From: Flemingiibacterium sp045634345 | GTDB taxonomy: Bacteria; Bacillota; Clostridia; Oscillospirales; CAG-272 | Reading direction: 5' to 3' | Assembly (NCBI GenBank): GCA_045634345.1 | Contig: JAZRAB010000102.1 | Coordinates: forward strand, 1 to 16,080 | DNA length: 16,080 nucleotides | Shown here: one piece after another, positions 1 through 7,815 of the stretch | How the letters are laid out: each line of letters starts with the position of its first letter | Numbering within the stretch: position 1 is the first letter of the stretch | Made by a program: the position numbers and the translations under genes | The notes under the pieces: generated by a model | Database searches by the model: none | Told to the model about the DNA's origin: nothing | What the model saw: the letters and a program-made list of their open reading frames with translations, nothing else

Positions 1-60
1 CAGAAGAAGGACATTGAGCGTTACAGAGCCATCATCGAAAAGCTCGGTCTGCGTAAATAA
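1..60 (+). CDS. rpsO: 30S ribosomal protein S15, C-terminal end (partial)
   Basis: The first 19 codons of the window, followed by TAA, encode a basic tail containing DIERYRAIIEKLGLRK. This is the typical end of ribosomal protein S15, which binds 16S rRNA in the central domain of the small subunit. The start lies outside the window. S15 next to polynucleotide phosphorylase (rpsO-pnp) is a widely conserved bacterial gene order, which supports both calls. Confidence 0.9.
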   Translation, partial: QKKDIERYRAIIEKLGLRK

Positions 61-78
61 GACTTCAAATGCCGTTAT

Positions 79-100
79 CCCGACCGCATAAGCGGTCGGG
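79..100 (+). promoter_or_regulatory. Hairpin directly after rpsO (attenuator or RNA processing site)
   Basis: A perfect 9-bp GC-rich stem, CCCGACCGC with GCGGTCGGG, encloses a 4-base loop. It starts 18 bases after the rpsO stop. No T-run follows (next bases GCGGTATCGA), so it is a poor intrinsic terminator. It more likely blocks 3' exonucleases at the rpsO end or serves as a processing site in the rpsO-pnp transcript. The function is inferred. Confidence 0.55.
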
Positions 101-188
101 GCGGTATCGACCCTTCTCGCAAGGCTTATGCCTGTGAGATGGGTAAACTTTTATGTGGGGACAATTTCATGGCTGAGCATTTTAAGAT

Positions 189-212
189 GCGCCCGATAAT
201 CTCCTCGGGCGT
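189..212 (+). promoter_or_regulatory. Second hairpin in the pnp leader
   Basis: GCGCCCGA (189-196) pairs with TCGGGCGT (205-212) through one G-U pair, around an 8-base loop. The hairpin lies about 60 bases before the pnp start codon. In enterobacteria a leader stem cut by RNase III lets PNPase repress its own mRNA. This hairpin is in a comparable place, but the same mechanism has not been shown here and is only a suggestion. Confidence 0.4.
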
Positions 213-273
213 GCCTTTAAGTGCTGAACCGATGATGTTTTCCCCGAACAATTCAAAAAGGAGAAAATTTAAG

Positions 274-2361
274 ATGTTTGAGAATTTCAAGGTATTTAAC
301 TATGAGCTCGCAGGCAGACCTCTCGTTGTCGAGACCGGCAAGCTCGCGGGACTCGCAAACGGTTCCTGTCTCATCAGATACGGTGAGACCGTAGTTCTCG
401 CGTGTGCCACTGCTTCCGCAAAGCCGCGCGACGGAATCGACTTCCTCCCGCTGTCTGTTGACTTTGAGGAGAAAATGTATTCCGTGGGCAGAATCCCCGG
501 CGGTTATCTGAAGCGTGAGGGCAAGCCCTCTGAAAAGGCTGTACTTACCTCGCGTGTTATCGACCGCCCTGTACGTCCTCTGTTCCCGAAGGATCTTCGT
601 AATGATGTAAATCTTTCGCTCACCGTTATGAGCGTTGATCCCGATTGTTCCCCTGAAATCACCGCTATGATCGGTGCATCCATCGCTCTTTCCATTTCGG
701 ATATTCCGTGGAACGGGCCTATCGGCGGCGTATTCATGGGTATGGTTGACGGCAAGTTTGTTGTAAACCCCACCCTTGAACAGAGAGCTGCGTCTGATCT
801 CCAGCTTACCGTTGCGGCTTCCGCAAACAAGGTGGTTATGATTGAGGCAGGCGCAAACGAAGTTTCGGATTCCGATATGTACGATGCTATCATGCTCGCT
901 CATGAGGAAATCAAAAAGCTCGTTAAATTTATCGATTCCATCGTTGCCGAGATCGGCAAGCCGAAGTTCACATATGAATCGGGCGAGCTTGATCACGATA
1001 TGTTCGATAAAATCTTTGCTTTCGTTGAGAAGGACGTAATGTTCGCTCTCGATACGGATGACAAGAATGTCCGTGATGAGCGCATGAATCCCATTCAGGA
1101 TGCTGTTATGGAGAAGTTCGGCGAGGAATATCCCGAGCTTGAAATTCAGTACCCCGAGCTTATCTATAAGATCCAGAAGAAGATCGTTCGTCGTTGGCTC
1201 CTCGAGGATCACAAGCGTGTTGACGGTCGCCGTATGGATCAGATCCGTCCGCTTGCTTCCGAAGTAGGTATCCTTCCGAGAACTCACGGTTCGGGACTCT
1301 TCACAAGAGGTCAGACACAGGTTCTTACCATCGCAACCCTCGGCCCGATATCCGATGCACAGATGCTTGACGGTATCGATGAGGAGACCGAGAAGAGATA
1401 TATGCATCACTACAACATGCCCGGTTACTCGACCGGTGAAGCAAAGGCTTCCCGCGGTGCCGGCAGACGTGAGATCGGTCACGGTGCGCTCGCAGAGCGT
1501 TCGCTCGTTCCCGTGCTTCCGTCCGTTGAAGAATTCCCGTATGCTATCCGCCTTGTTTCCGAGGTCGTTTCCTCTAACGGTTCCACCTCGCAGGGATCGG
1601 TTTGCGGCTCTACTCTTGCACTTATGGATGCAGGCGTGCCGATCAAGGCACCTGTTGCAGGTATCTCCTGTGGTCTTATCACTGCTGATGACGGTACATG
1701 GACAACCATGATCGACATTCAGGGACTTGAAGACTTCTATGGCGACATGGACTTCAAGGTGGCAGGAACAAAGAAGGGTATCACATCCATTCAGATGGAC
1801 CTTAAGATCGACGGTCTTACACCCGAAATTATCGCAGAAGCATTCGCTGTTACTCACAAGGGACGCGACTACATCATCGATGAGGTTATCTTAAAAGCGA
1901 TTGATAAGCCTCGCGCAGAGGTAAGCAAGTACGCTCCCAAGATGATCAGCATGAAGATCAACCCCGACAAGATACGTGAGGTTATTGGTACAGGCGGTAA
2001 GGTTATTCAGAAGATCACCGCTGACACCGGCGCAAAGATTGACATCGAGGATACCGGTGACATCTTCATTTCCGCAATCAATGCCGAGTGCGCATATGCG
2101 GCAAAGGCAATTATCGACGGTATAGTGTTTGAGCCGGTTCCCGGTGAGATATACGAGGGCAAGGTAACAAGAATTATTCCGATAGGCGCGTTTGTTGAGA
2201 TCGCTCCTAACAAGGAAGGACTTGTTCACATTTCAAAGCTTGAAAACCGCCGCGTTGAAAAGGTCGAGGACGTTTGCGAGGTTGGCGACACCATGCGCGT
2301 TAAGTTCCTTGGCGCGGATGAAAAGGGCAGACTCAACCTCTCCCGCAAGGACGCACTTTAA
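274..2361 (+). CDS. pnp: Polynucleotide phosphorylase (polyribonucleotide nucleotidyltransferase)
   Basis: A 3'-5' phosphorolytic exoribonuclease that degrades mRNA with inorganic phosphate, releases nucleoside diphosphates and can add tails in reverse. The 695 residues match the usual length of about 700. The order is two RNase PH-like domains separated by a helical domain, a KH domain with the GTGG loop at 572-575, and an S1 domain from about 624 to the end. The second core carries GDMDFK, with Asp487, Asp493 and Lys495 matching the E. coli catalytic Asp486, Asp492 and Lys494. The start at 274 is preferred because AGGAG (259-263) lies 10 bases before it and the protein then opens with the normal MFENFKVFNYELAGRP. 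The frame stays open back to an ATG at 139, but that start has no ribosome binding site and would add 45 non-homologous residues. Confidence 0.97.
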   Translation: MFENFKVFNYELAGRPLVVETGKLAGLANGSCLIRYGETVVLACATASAKPRDGIDFLPLSVDFEEKMYSVGRIPGGYLKREGKPSEKAVLTSRVIDRPVRPLFPKDLRNDVNLSLTVMSVDPDCSPEITAMIGASIALSISDIPWNGPIGGVFMGMVDGKFVVNPTLEQRAASDLQLTVAASANKVVMIEAGANEVSDSDMYDAIMLAHEEIKKLVKFIDSIVAEIGKPKFTYESGELDHDMFDKIFAFVEKDVMFALDTDDKNVRDERMNPIQDAVMEKFGEEYPELEIQYPELIYKIQKKIVRRWLLEDHKRVDGRRMDQIRPLASEVGILPRTHGSGLFTRGQTQVLTIATLGPISDAQMLDGIDEETEKRYMHHYNMPGYSTGEAKASRGAGRREIGHGALAERSLVPVLPSVEEFPYAIRLVSEVVSSNGSTSQGSVCGSTLALMDAGVPIKAPVAGISCGLITADDGTWTTMIDIQGLEDFYGDMDFKVAGTKKGITSIQMDLKIDGLTPEIIAEAFAVTHKGRDYIIDEVILKAIDKPRAEVSKYAPKMISMKINPDKIREVIGTGGKVIQKITADTGAKIDIEDTGDIFISAINAECAYAAKAIIDGIVFEPVPGEIYEGKVTRIIPIGAFVEIAPNKEGLVHISKLENRRVEKVEDVCEVGDTMRVKFLGADEKGRLNLSRKDAL

Positions 2362-2369
2362 TCTAACAC

Positions 2370-2406
2370 AAAATGGGGGAGGCGCTGCAGGCGTTTCCCC
2401 CTTTTG
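2370..2406 (+). terminator. Intrinsic terminator of pnp
   Basis: An 11-bp stem (2375-2385 with 2391-2401, two G-U pairs) closes a 5-base loop, with GGGGG pairing to CCCCC at the base. AAAA lies upstream and TTTTG downstream. It begins just after the pnp stop and separates pnp from the VanY gene. Confidence 0.9.
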
Positions 2407-2437
2407 TATGTAAGAAGTAAAATAATGGTGAGAAGAT

Positions 2438-3619
2438 ATGAATAATAATTACAATAATAACCGCAACCGCAACGGTCAGCTTCCGCGCACGGGACAGACT
2501 CAGTATCACTCACAACAGAATCCAAACGGTCAATATCAGTACACGCCGTCAGGGTATCCACCGGTACGTCATCGTTCTCGTAAACAGGCGCAGAGAGCCG
2601 CAGGTCTTGTGGTGATTTCTGCAATCATTCTTGTTATGCTGCTCATCTCCGTTGTTATTTTTGCTGCGCGCTGTGCTAACGGAAGCTTTGGTGCAAACGA
2701 GGAGACTACCTCTGATGAGGCAGTAAGCGGAAGCATCAATGACAGCGGAGCTATAACCGATGTTCACGATACATCTTCGGATACCACTCCGCCTGAAACG
2801 ACCGAGCCTGTCACAGAAGCGATTGATCCGGCATATGAATATATTGAAATGACTGAGGCGGATGTACATAAAGGGTATCAGATACTTGTAAACTATCAAA
2901 ATGAATACACCTTTGACGGCGGATTCACTATTAAGCCCTTTTACGGCAATAAAAATCTCTCATATAAGGTACGTGACACATTGGTTTCGTTTGATACATA
3001 CGCTATGAGCTGGTGCAATAAGATGATGGAAGCAATGGCGGCTGATATGGGAACGGGAGACGTGCTTGTAAACAGCTCGTTCCGCGATTATGAGGATCAG
3101 GAATCGGTTTATGCGCACTACCTCGACAAGTATGGGGAAGAGTATGCACAGCTTTATGTAGCGGTCCCAGGATTCAGTGAGCATCACACCGGACTTGCGG
3201 TTGACTTTACGGTTTACACCGACAACGGAGAATCGTATACATTTGACGACAAACCCGAATATCCGGAGTGGCTTAAAGCAAACGGTCACAAGTACGGGTT
3301 TATACAGCGGTACCCGAGTGATAAGACGGAATTTACCAAGATCGCTTACGAGAGCTGGCATTACCGTTATGTAGGAAAACCGCACGCCTTCTATATGGTC
3401 AAGAGCAACCTCTGCTATGAGGAATACATAGACCTGCTTCGTAATTTCGAGTTCGGCGACAAGCATTTGTCGATAACCGATGACGAAGGCGAGTCGTGGG
3501 AGATCTATTTTGTTCCTGCAAATGCATCGGGGACTACCGAAGTTCCGGTCCCGAAGTATCTCGATTATGAGGTATCGGGCAACAATGTTGACGGATTTAT
3601 CGTTACTTGTGATAAATAA
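2438..3619 (+). CDS. VanY-type D-alanyl-D-alanine carboxypeptidase (peptidase M15B), membrane-anchored
   Basis: A zinc D,D-carboxypeptidase expected to remove the terminal D-Ala from peptidoglycan stem peptides outside the membrane. Residues 1-54 are Asn/Gln/Arg-rich and probably cytoplasmic, 55-76 form one membrane segment, and 85-130 are a Ser/Thr/Glu/Pro-rich linker. The M15B catalytic domain runs from about 140 to 340. Its signatures are SSFRDYEDQ (Arg216), SEHHTGLAVD (zinc ligands His249 and Asp256) and ESWHYRYVG (catalytic Glu305, ligand His308); VanY usually has EPWH at the last site. The C-terminal 50 residues are an Asp/Glu-rich tail I do not recognise. GGTGAG lies 5 bases before the ATG. 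No VanHAX, VanR or VanS gene is nearby, so this is probably wall maintenance and not a vancomycin-resistance cluster. Confidence 0.88.
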   Translation: MNNNYNNNRNRNGQLPRTGQTQYHSQQNPNGQYQYTPSGYPPVRHRSRKQAQRAAGLVVISAIILVMLLISVVIFAARCANGSFGANEETTSDEAVSGSINDSGAITDVHDTSSDTTPPETTEPVTEAIDPAYEYIEMTEADVHKGYQILVNYQNEYTFDGGFTIKPFYGNKNLSYKVRDTLVSFDTYAMSWCNKMMEAMAADMGTGDVLVNSSFRDYEDQESVYAHYLDKYGEEYAQLYVAVPGFSEHHTGLAVDFTVYTDNGESYTFDDKPEYPEWLKANGHKYGFIQRYPSDKTEFTKIAYESWHYRYVGKPHAFYMVKSNLCYEEYIDLLRNFEFGDKHLSITDDEGESWEIYFVPANASGTTEVPVPKYLDYEVSGNNVDGFIVTCDK

Positions 3620-3629
3620 ATGAAATGTG

Positions 3630-3675
3630 ATATGCACCCCAAGAGTTAGACACTTTTGGAGGTGCATATTTTTTA
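3630..3675 (+). terminator. Terminator hairpin of the VanY gene, resembling an IS3/IS150-type end
   Basis: ATATGCACC (3630-3638) pairs with GGTGCATAT (3661-3669), extended by partial CCAA/TTGG pairing, and a run of Ts follows (3669-3674). It starts 10 bases after the VanY stop and can work as an intrinsic terminator. The inner sequence CCCCAAGAGTTAGACACTTTTGG closely resembles terminal inverted repeats of IS3/IS150-type insertion sequences as I remember them, so the terminator may have come from an IS end. Confidence 0.6.
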
Positions 3676-3725
3676 TGGCAAAAGGGAAATTTTTTCAGAC
3701 TGAAGGTTGGAATGCTTTACGGTAA
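3675..3725 (+). pseudogene. Possible relic of an IS3-family orfA start
   Basis: An ATG six bases after the IS-end-like hairpin opens a 16-codon frame, MAKGKFFQTEGWNALR, closed by TAA at 3723-3725. In IS3/IS150 elements orfA begins shortly inside the left end, often with a similar basic MAK-type start, so this could be the decayed first codons of a transposase gene. No further transposase sequence or second end is visible before the ROK promoter. The call is weak and rests on position and general resemblance. Confidence 0.25.
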
Positions 3726-3817
3726 AAAATGAAAGCACCAGCGCTTTTGTCGATGAATTGAATAATTAACCTCGGGTGTGAGGACGTTTATTTTTATCCA
3801 AAATGTCTGTAAACCCC

Positions 3818-3846
3818 TTGACACCGGCGATTTCGGAGTATATAAT
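3818..3846 (+). promoter_or_regulatory. Sigma-A promoter of the ROK regulator gene, perfect consensus
   Basis: TTGACA (3818-3823), a 17-base spacer and TATAAT (3841-3846) match the consensus exactly. Transcription should start near 3852-3854. The upstream ATG at 3855 would then be almost leaderless, which supports translation from 3876. Confidence 0.85.
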
Positions 3847-3875
3847 AGAGTCAGATGATGAAATGGAGAAATAAC

Positions 3876-5075
3876 ATGAAAACATTGAACGATTACGAAC
3901 TCACACATGTGCAGAAAAAAATAATAAAGACCGTTTACCGTCATCCGGGAATAACGCGCTCCGAGCTTGCCGAAATCGCAGGGATAAGCGAAAAATCGGC
4001 GATACGATATGTTGCGGATTTTCTGAATAACCGCATGCTTGTCGTTACTGAAACGCGCTCGTCGGGTGTCGGACGTTCTTCCGAACTGCTTGGGATATCA
4101 CCGTCTCTTTTTACGGTGCTTGCAATGGATGTTGGCGGTAATTCTATCAAAATAGGCATTGTTGATCTCGCCGGAAATGTAATTGAAAAGATGGTGTGGC
4201 GTCGAGATGACCTCCTTGCTGAAAATCCCGACGATATAACAGGAACCCTTTGCAAAAAGCTCGAGTATGTTCTCAAGAAAAGCGGTGCGTCACCAATAGG
4301 GCTTGGTATAGGCATAAGTGGAATGGTCGATCACCGTGATAATGTAATTTACTGTTGTCCTAATGTCCCCGGAATGGTGAACATTGATACTGCCGAGACC
4401 TTCGGGAAGCATCTTGGACTCCCGGTTTGCCTCGATACAAGCGCACGCTGTCTGGCTCTTGCTGAACAGCGGTATGGCGGACACAAAAACGCAGATGACA
4501 TGATATATGTCTCGGTTGGCAACAGTATCGGTGCCGGAATAATTATAAACGGCGAGATTTTCCGCGGTGCAGACTGTAAAGCGGGGGAGATCGGTCATAC
4601 CAGATGCGCTGAAACAGACGAACGCTGTACTTGCGGCTCGACCGGTTGTCTTGAGCTTTACGCAACACTTCCGATGATGATACGCGATATAAGGAATAAG
4701 CTTGATAAAAAGCACATATTTTCGCCGCTGCACACTATGCTTGATGCCGACAAAAGCCTTACAATCGATCATATAACCAAAGCCTTCAATATGCACGAGC
4801 GCTTTGTTACCGAATCCATGTCGGATGCGGGACAAAAGCTCGGCGCGGCATTGTCCTATTACGTCAGTGCGTTTAATCCGTCGCTTGTGATTTTTGGCGG
4901 CAGCATGACAGAATATTTTCCGTATGTAATAGAGGAAACGATACGCGAGATAATGCGCACTGTACTGCCGGCTGCTCTTATGAATATCGAACTGAAGTCA
5001 TCCGCGCTTGATCCGATAGATGCGGCAATAAAGGGAGCGGCGATACAGATGCAGAATATGTTCTTCGGTATGTAA
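3876..5075 (+). CDS. ROK-family transcriptional regulator (NagC/XylR type)
   Basis: A predicted sugar-responsive repressor. Residues about 10-75 form a winged helix-turn-helix (HPGITRSELAEIAGISEKSAIRY region). The ROK domain runs from about 83 to the end, with the DVGGNSIK phosphate loop at 85-92. The zinc site is GEIGHTRC...CTCGSTGCLE, with His241, Cys251, Cys253 and Cys258. In the segment matching the kinase catalytic motif (E-N-D-A-N) the Asp is Ser189, so this should bind a sugar without phosphorylating it. The 399-residue form starting at 3876 is chosen because GGAG (3865-3868) lies 7 bases upstream. In-frame ATGs at 3855 and 3858 sit at the predicted transcription start and lack a binding site. 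It precedes the ceramidase-like/DegT pair, whose promoter carries repeats, making that pair its likely target. I see no clear terminator after it. Confidence 0.9.
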   Translation: MKTLNDYELTHVQKKIIKTVYRHPGITRSELAEIAGISEKSAIRYVADFLNNRMLVVTETRSSGVGRSSELLGISPSLFTVLAMDVGGNSIKIGIVDLAGNVIEKMVWRRDDLLAENPDDITGTLCKKLEYVLKKSGASPIGLGIGISGMVDHRDNVIYCCPNVPGMVNIDTAETFGKHLGLPVCLDTSARCLALAEQRYGGHKNADDMIYVSVGNSIGAGIIINGEIFRGADCKAGEIGHTRCAETDERCTCGSTGCLELYATLPMMIRDIRNKLDKKHIFSPLHTMLDADKSLTIDHITKAFNMHERFVTESMSDAGQKLGAALSYYVSAFNPSLVIFGGSMTEYFPYVIEETIREIMRTVLPAALMNIELKSSALDPIDAAIKGAAIQMQNMFFGM

Positions 5076-5176
5076 GTAACAATTCCGTATTAAAGGACAT
5101 TTGGGATAAAATATTGCCGCATAAAACCCTTAATTGACGTTTGTAAAAATAAAAATGGTACTAATTTAAAAAATTC

Positions 5177-5204
5177 TTGACAAGTGAGCTGTAATTTGTA
5201 TAAT
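5177..5204 (+). promoter_or_regulatory. Sigma-A promoter of the ceramidase-like/DegT operon
   Basis: TTGACA (5177-5182), a 16-base spacer and TATAAT (5199-5204). Predicted transcription starts near 5211, giving a leader of about 60 bases before the ATG at 5272. The -10 element lies inside the first of two long direct repeats. Confidence 0.75.
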
Positions 5205-5232
5205 AATAATTAAGCAGTAATTTGTTTAATAA
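5188..5232 (+). repeat. Two 19-base direct repeats over the -10 and start site (candidate operator)
   Basis: GCTGTAATTTGTATAATAA (5188-5206) and GCAGTAATTTGTTTAATAA (5214-5232) agree at 17 of 19 positions and lie 26 bases apart. They cover the -10 element and the start of the transcript, where a bound protein would block RNA polymerase. The adjacent ROK regulator is the obvious candidate to bind them, but that is inference; an AraC-type protein, which often uses direct repeats, is an alternative. Confidence 0.5.
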
Positions 5233-5271
5233 GCATTTACTAGCGAATATCAATCAAAGAGGTGATAATTA

Positions 5272-6600
5272 ATGTCTGATAGCTGCTGTAAGCCCGTATT
5301 GCTTGCAGGAAGTGCGAAGGAGATCGTAACACCGCCACTCGGCACACTCCTATACGGATACCCGTTTGACCGTCCTGCAGCCGGCGTGAATGACGATCTG
5401 ACAGCATCTGCCGTTGTCTTTTCCGATGGCAAGGTTACCGTGGGAATAGTTTCGATCACGGTATGCTCAATTCGAACCGATGTCTGTGACCGTGTTCGTG
5501 AACTGCTCAAGGGAAAAGCACCGATAGACAATATTATATTTTCTACAAGCCACACACATTCGGGACCGGCTACGGCTACTACCGCCAGTTGGGGAGCATC
5601 TAACACAAGCTATATTGACGACATACTCGTTCCGAGGCTTGTTAAGGTGCTGACAGATGCTTATAATGCGCTCCGCCCTGCTGAGATTGGCATAGGCGAG
5701 ACAAATTCCAATGTAGGTGTAAACCGTCGTAATATCAAAGAGGACGGTTCTGTATGGCTCGGCGTTAATCCGTGGGGAATCTACGATTCGCGCATGAGAG
5801 TTATTTCCGTTCGTTCGACCGAGGACAAGACTGTGATCGCCTCAATGGTTCACTTTGGTGCACACGGAACAGCTGCAGGCAACAATAAAGACGGTGCTCT
5901 CATAACACGCGACTGGAGCGGTGTAATGACCGATAGACTCGAGACGATCACCGGTGCACCGTGTCTCTTCCTGCTCGGAGCAGAGGGAGATGTAGCACCG
6001 CGCAACCCGGGGCCGCTTAGGAATCCCAACGGCTCTGACTATTACGACCGCATCGAGCATATGCTTGAGCTTGGCGGAAGAGCGGCATGCGATGCTTCCG
6101 AAGCATACGAAAAAATCAAGCGATATGAGGTGGTTCCTCTCGGCCTGATCGAGGGCGAGATATCCCTGCCGTATGAGCCGTTGCCCGATGTTGAAACGGC
6201 AAAGAAGGCACTTGCCGAGATTGAGGGCAAGTCAGGGCCTCTTACCAATTACGAGCGCGCTCACTGGCAGTCGGTTATCGAATGCGCTGACAAGCCGGTC
6301 GAGACTGCGTTGTCTTACAAGCAGGTGATAATAAAGCTCGGAGATATTGTAATAGTTCCGCATCCGTTCGAGATATTCCAGTCAATAGCACTTCGCCTAG
6401 ACAGCTACAGTCCGTACACATACACACTTTCGCTTGCCAATGCAAACGGAACACACGGATATTTACCTGCTAAGGAAGACATCATTCGTGGTGGATATGA
6501 GGTATGGAGCGCACGTTATCGCTACGGTTATGTTCTCACTGAGGACGCTGATACCGAGATTGTACAGCAGAATCTGAAGCTCATAAGAGATAATATGTAA
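5272..6600 (+). CDS. Cytoplasmic neutral/alkaline ceramidase-like hydrolase
   Basis: The 442 residues match the N-terminal catalytic domain of neutral/alkaline non-lysosomal ceramidases, zinc amidases that cleave N-acyl bonds. Visible motifs are STSHTHSGP (91-99, zinc His region), HFGAHGTAAG (194-203), DWSGVMTDRLE (214-224), LLGAEGDVAPRN (234-245) and NGTHGYLPAKEDI near 392-404. The position of the catalytic Ser in the ceramidase GDVSPN motif is Ala242, so true ceramide cleavage by that chemistry is doubtful. There is no signal peptide or C-terminal lipid-binding domain, which suggests a soluble cytosolic substrate, perhaps an N-acyl or ester derivative of a sugar or cyclitol (inference). AGAGGTGA lies 6 bases before the ATG. 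The DegT aminotransferase gene follows after 33 bases, almost certainly in the same operon. Confidence 0.8.
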   Translation: MSDSCCKPVLLAGSAKEIVTPPLGTLLYGYPFDRPAAGVNDDLTASAVVFSDGKVTVGIVSITVCSIRTDVCDRVRELLKGKAPIDNIIFSTSHTHSGPATATTASWGASNTSYIDDILVPRLVKVLTDAYNALRPAEIGIGETNSNVGVNRRNIKEDGSVWLGVNPWGIYDSRMRVISVRSTEDKTVIASMVHFGAHGTAAGNNKDGALITRDWSGVMTDRLETITGAPCLFLLGAEGDVAPRNPGPLRNPNGSDYYDRIEHMLELGGRAACDASEAYEKIKRYEVVPLGLIEGEISLPYEPLPDVETAKKALAEIEGKSGPLTNYERAHWQSVIECADKPVETALSYKQVIIKLGDIVIVPHPFEIFQSIALRLDSYSPYTYTLSLANANGTHGYLPAKEDIIRGGYEVWSARYRYGYVLTEDADTEIVQQNLKLIRDNM

Positions 6601-6633
6601 ATTAAAAAAATAATTATAAACGGAGGACAAAAA

Positions 6634-7815
6634 ATGTATCGAATTGGACAAGAAGAAATTGATGCTGTTGCCAATGTTATACGCAATGGCAGAATGTTCC
6701 GTGAGCTGAATCCGGAGGCAAAGGTTCACGAGGTGCTCGACTTTGAGCGCGATATGCGTGCTTATCTCAATGTCGACAACTACTTCCTGCTCACCAGCGG
6801 AAAAGCTGCACTTATCTGTGCGCTTATCGCGTGCGGCGTAGGCCCCGGCGACGAGGTTATAGTTCCTGCTTATACCTACATCGCAACTGCTCTGACCGTA
6901 CTTGCGGTCGGCGCTATTCCGGTTATAGTCGATATCGATGACACCCTCGGACTTGATCCCAAGGCGCTCGAGGCGGCAATGACCCCGAATGTCAAGGCGA
7001 TTATTCCCGTACATATGCAGGGTATGCCCGCCAATATGCAGGCAATCTGCGATATCGCAAAGAAGCACGGCTGTTATGTTATCGAGGATGCCTGCCAGGC
7101 TGTCGGCGGAAGCTATAAGGGTCAGAAGCTCGGAACACTGGGAGACTGCGGCGCATACAGCTACAACTACTTCAAGAACATCAGCGCCGGAGAAGGCGGC
7201 GGTCTTACTACAAAGACCAAAGAACTTTACGAGCGTGCCTATATCCATCACGATAGTTCGGGCGTTCCGTATTTCGGAAAAGATATAGATAATATTGAAG
7301 ATCTTCTGTTCGCAGGTACCGAATTCCGTACCAATGAGGTTGCAGCTGCTATTTTGCGCGTTCAGCTCACCCGTCTTGATGGTATTATCAGAGACCTCAG
7401 AAAGAATCGTGAATACATCTGGCAGGGAATCAAGGATATCGCGGGTATCAGACGTTCTCCCTCAAACGACTATGAGGGTGATGTTGGAAACCAGTTGCTT
7501 CTTATGTTTGATGAGGTTGAAGATGCCGATAAGTTCGCTACACTTTCCGGTTGCAACCGTGCTATCAACACGGGTAAGCATGTTGCATGGTCGTGGAGTG
7601 TATTGTTCAACCACCGCGGCGCAGCACATGAGAAGATGAATCCGTTCAACCTTGAAGCTAATCAGGGACTTCGCATGAACTACAGCCCCGATATGTGGTC
7701 ACAGTCAAGATTTGAGCTTGGACGTCACACATTCCTTCCGATCAATCCGGATTGGACGGAAGCCGATATGGATCCGATAATCGAAAAATTCAAGAAAGCG
7801 GCAGCTCAGATGTAA
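6634..7815 (+). CDS. DegT/DnrJ/EryC1/StrS-family PLP-dependent aminotransferase
   Basis: Fold-type I aminotransferase of the family that usually makes or consumes amino sugars or aminocyclitols. At 393 residues it has the usual length. Motifs are TSGKAAL (54-60), VPAYTYIATA (78-87), IPVHMQG (124-130) and EDACQAVGG (151-159), with Asp152 facing the pyridine nitrogen. They continue with YSYNYFKNISAGEGGG (175-190), where Lys181 is the expected Schiff-base lysine, so the enzyme should be catalytic and not a Lys-less dehydratase relative. The phosphate-loop Ser-Gly-Thr is Ser-Gly-Lys here (Lys57), which is unusual. GGAGG (6622-6626) lies 7 bases before the ATG. It is the last gene of the operon with the ceramidase-like gene, which may supply or use the amine handled here (inference). 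Confidence 0.88.
   Translation: MYRIGQEEIDAVANVIRNGRMFRELNPEAKVHEVLDFERDMRAYLNVDNYFLLTSGKAALICALIACGVGPGDEVIVPAYTYIATALTVLAVGAIPVIVDIDDTLGLDPKALEAAMTPNVKAIIPVHMQGMPANMQAICDIAKKHGCYVIEDACQAVGGSYKGQKLGTLGDCGAYSYNYFKNISAGEGGGLTTKTKELYERAYIHHDSSGVPYFGKDIDNIEDLLFAGTEFRTNEVAAAILRVQLTRLDGIIRDLRKNREYIWQGIKDIAGIRRSPSNDYEGDVGNQLLLMFDEVEDADKFATLSGCNRAINTGKHVAWSWSVLFNHRGAAHEKMNPFNLEANQGLRMNYSPDMWSQSRFELGRHTFLPINPDWTEADMDPIIEKFKKAAAQM

Noticed and set aside
139..273. N-terminal extension of PNPase from ATG 139
   Set aside because: There is no ribosome binding site, the extra 45 residues do not resemble PNPase, and they run through a leader hairpin; ATG 274 has AGGAG and the normal family start.
253..1857. 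534-codon open frame on the minus strand opposite pnp
   Set aside because: It mirrors the codon bias of pnp, has low-complexity Cys/His-rich translation and no recognisable domain; an antisense shadow.
2438..3619. Vancomycin-resistance cluster suggested by the VanY-type protein
   Set aside because: No vanH, vanA/B, vanX or two-component genes are adjacent; a single VanY homologue is common in Clostridia.
2960..3667. 235-codon minus-strand frame opposite the VanY gene
   Set aside because: It lies antisense to a well-supported gene, has no binding site and no family motifs.
6463..7251. 262-codon minus-strand frame opposite the ceramidase-like/DegT genes
   Set aside because: It spans the junction of two convincing plus-strand genes and shows no domain of its own.
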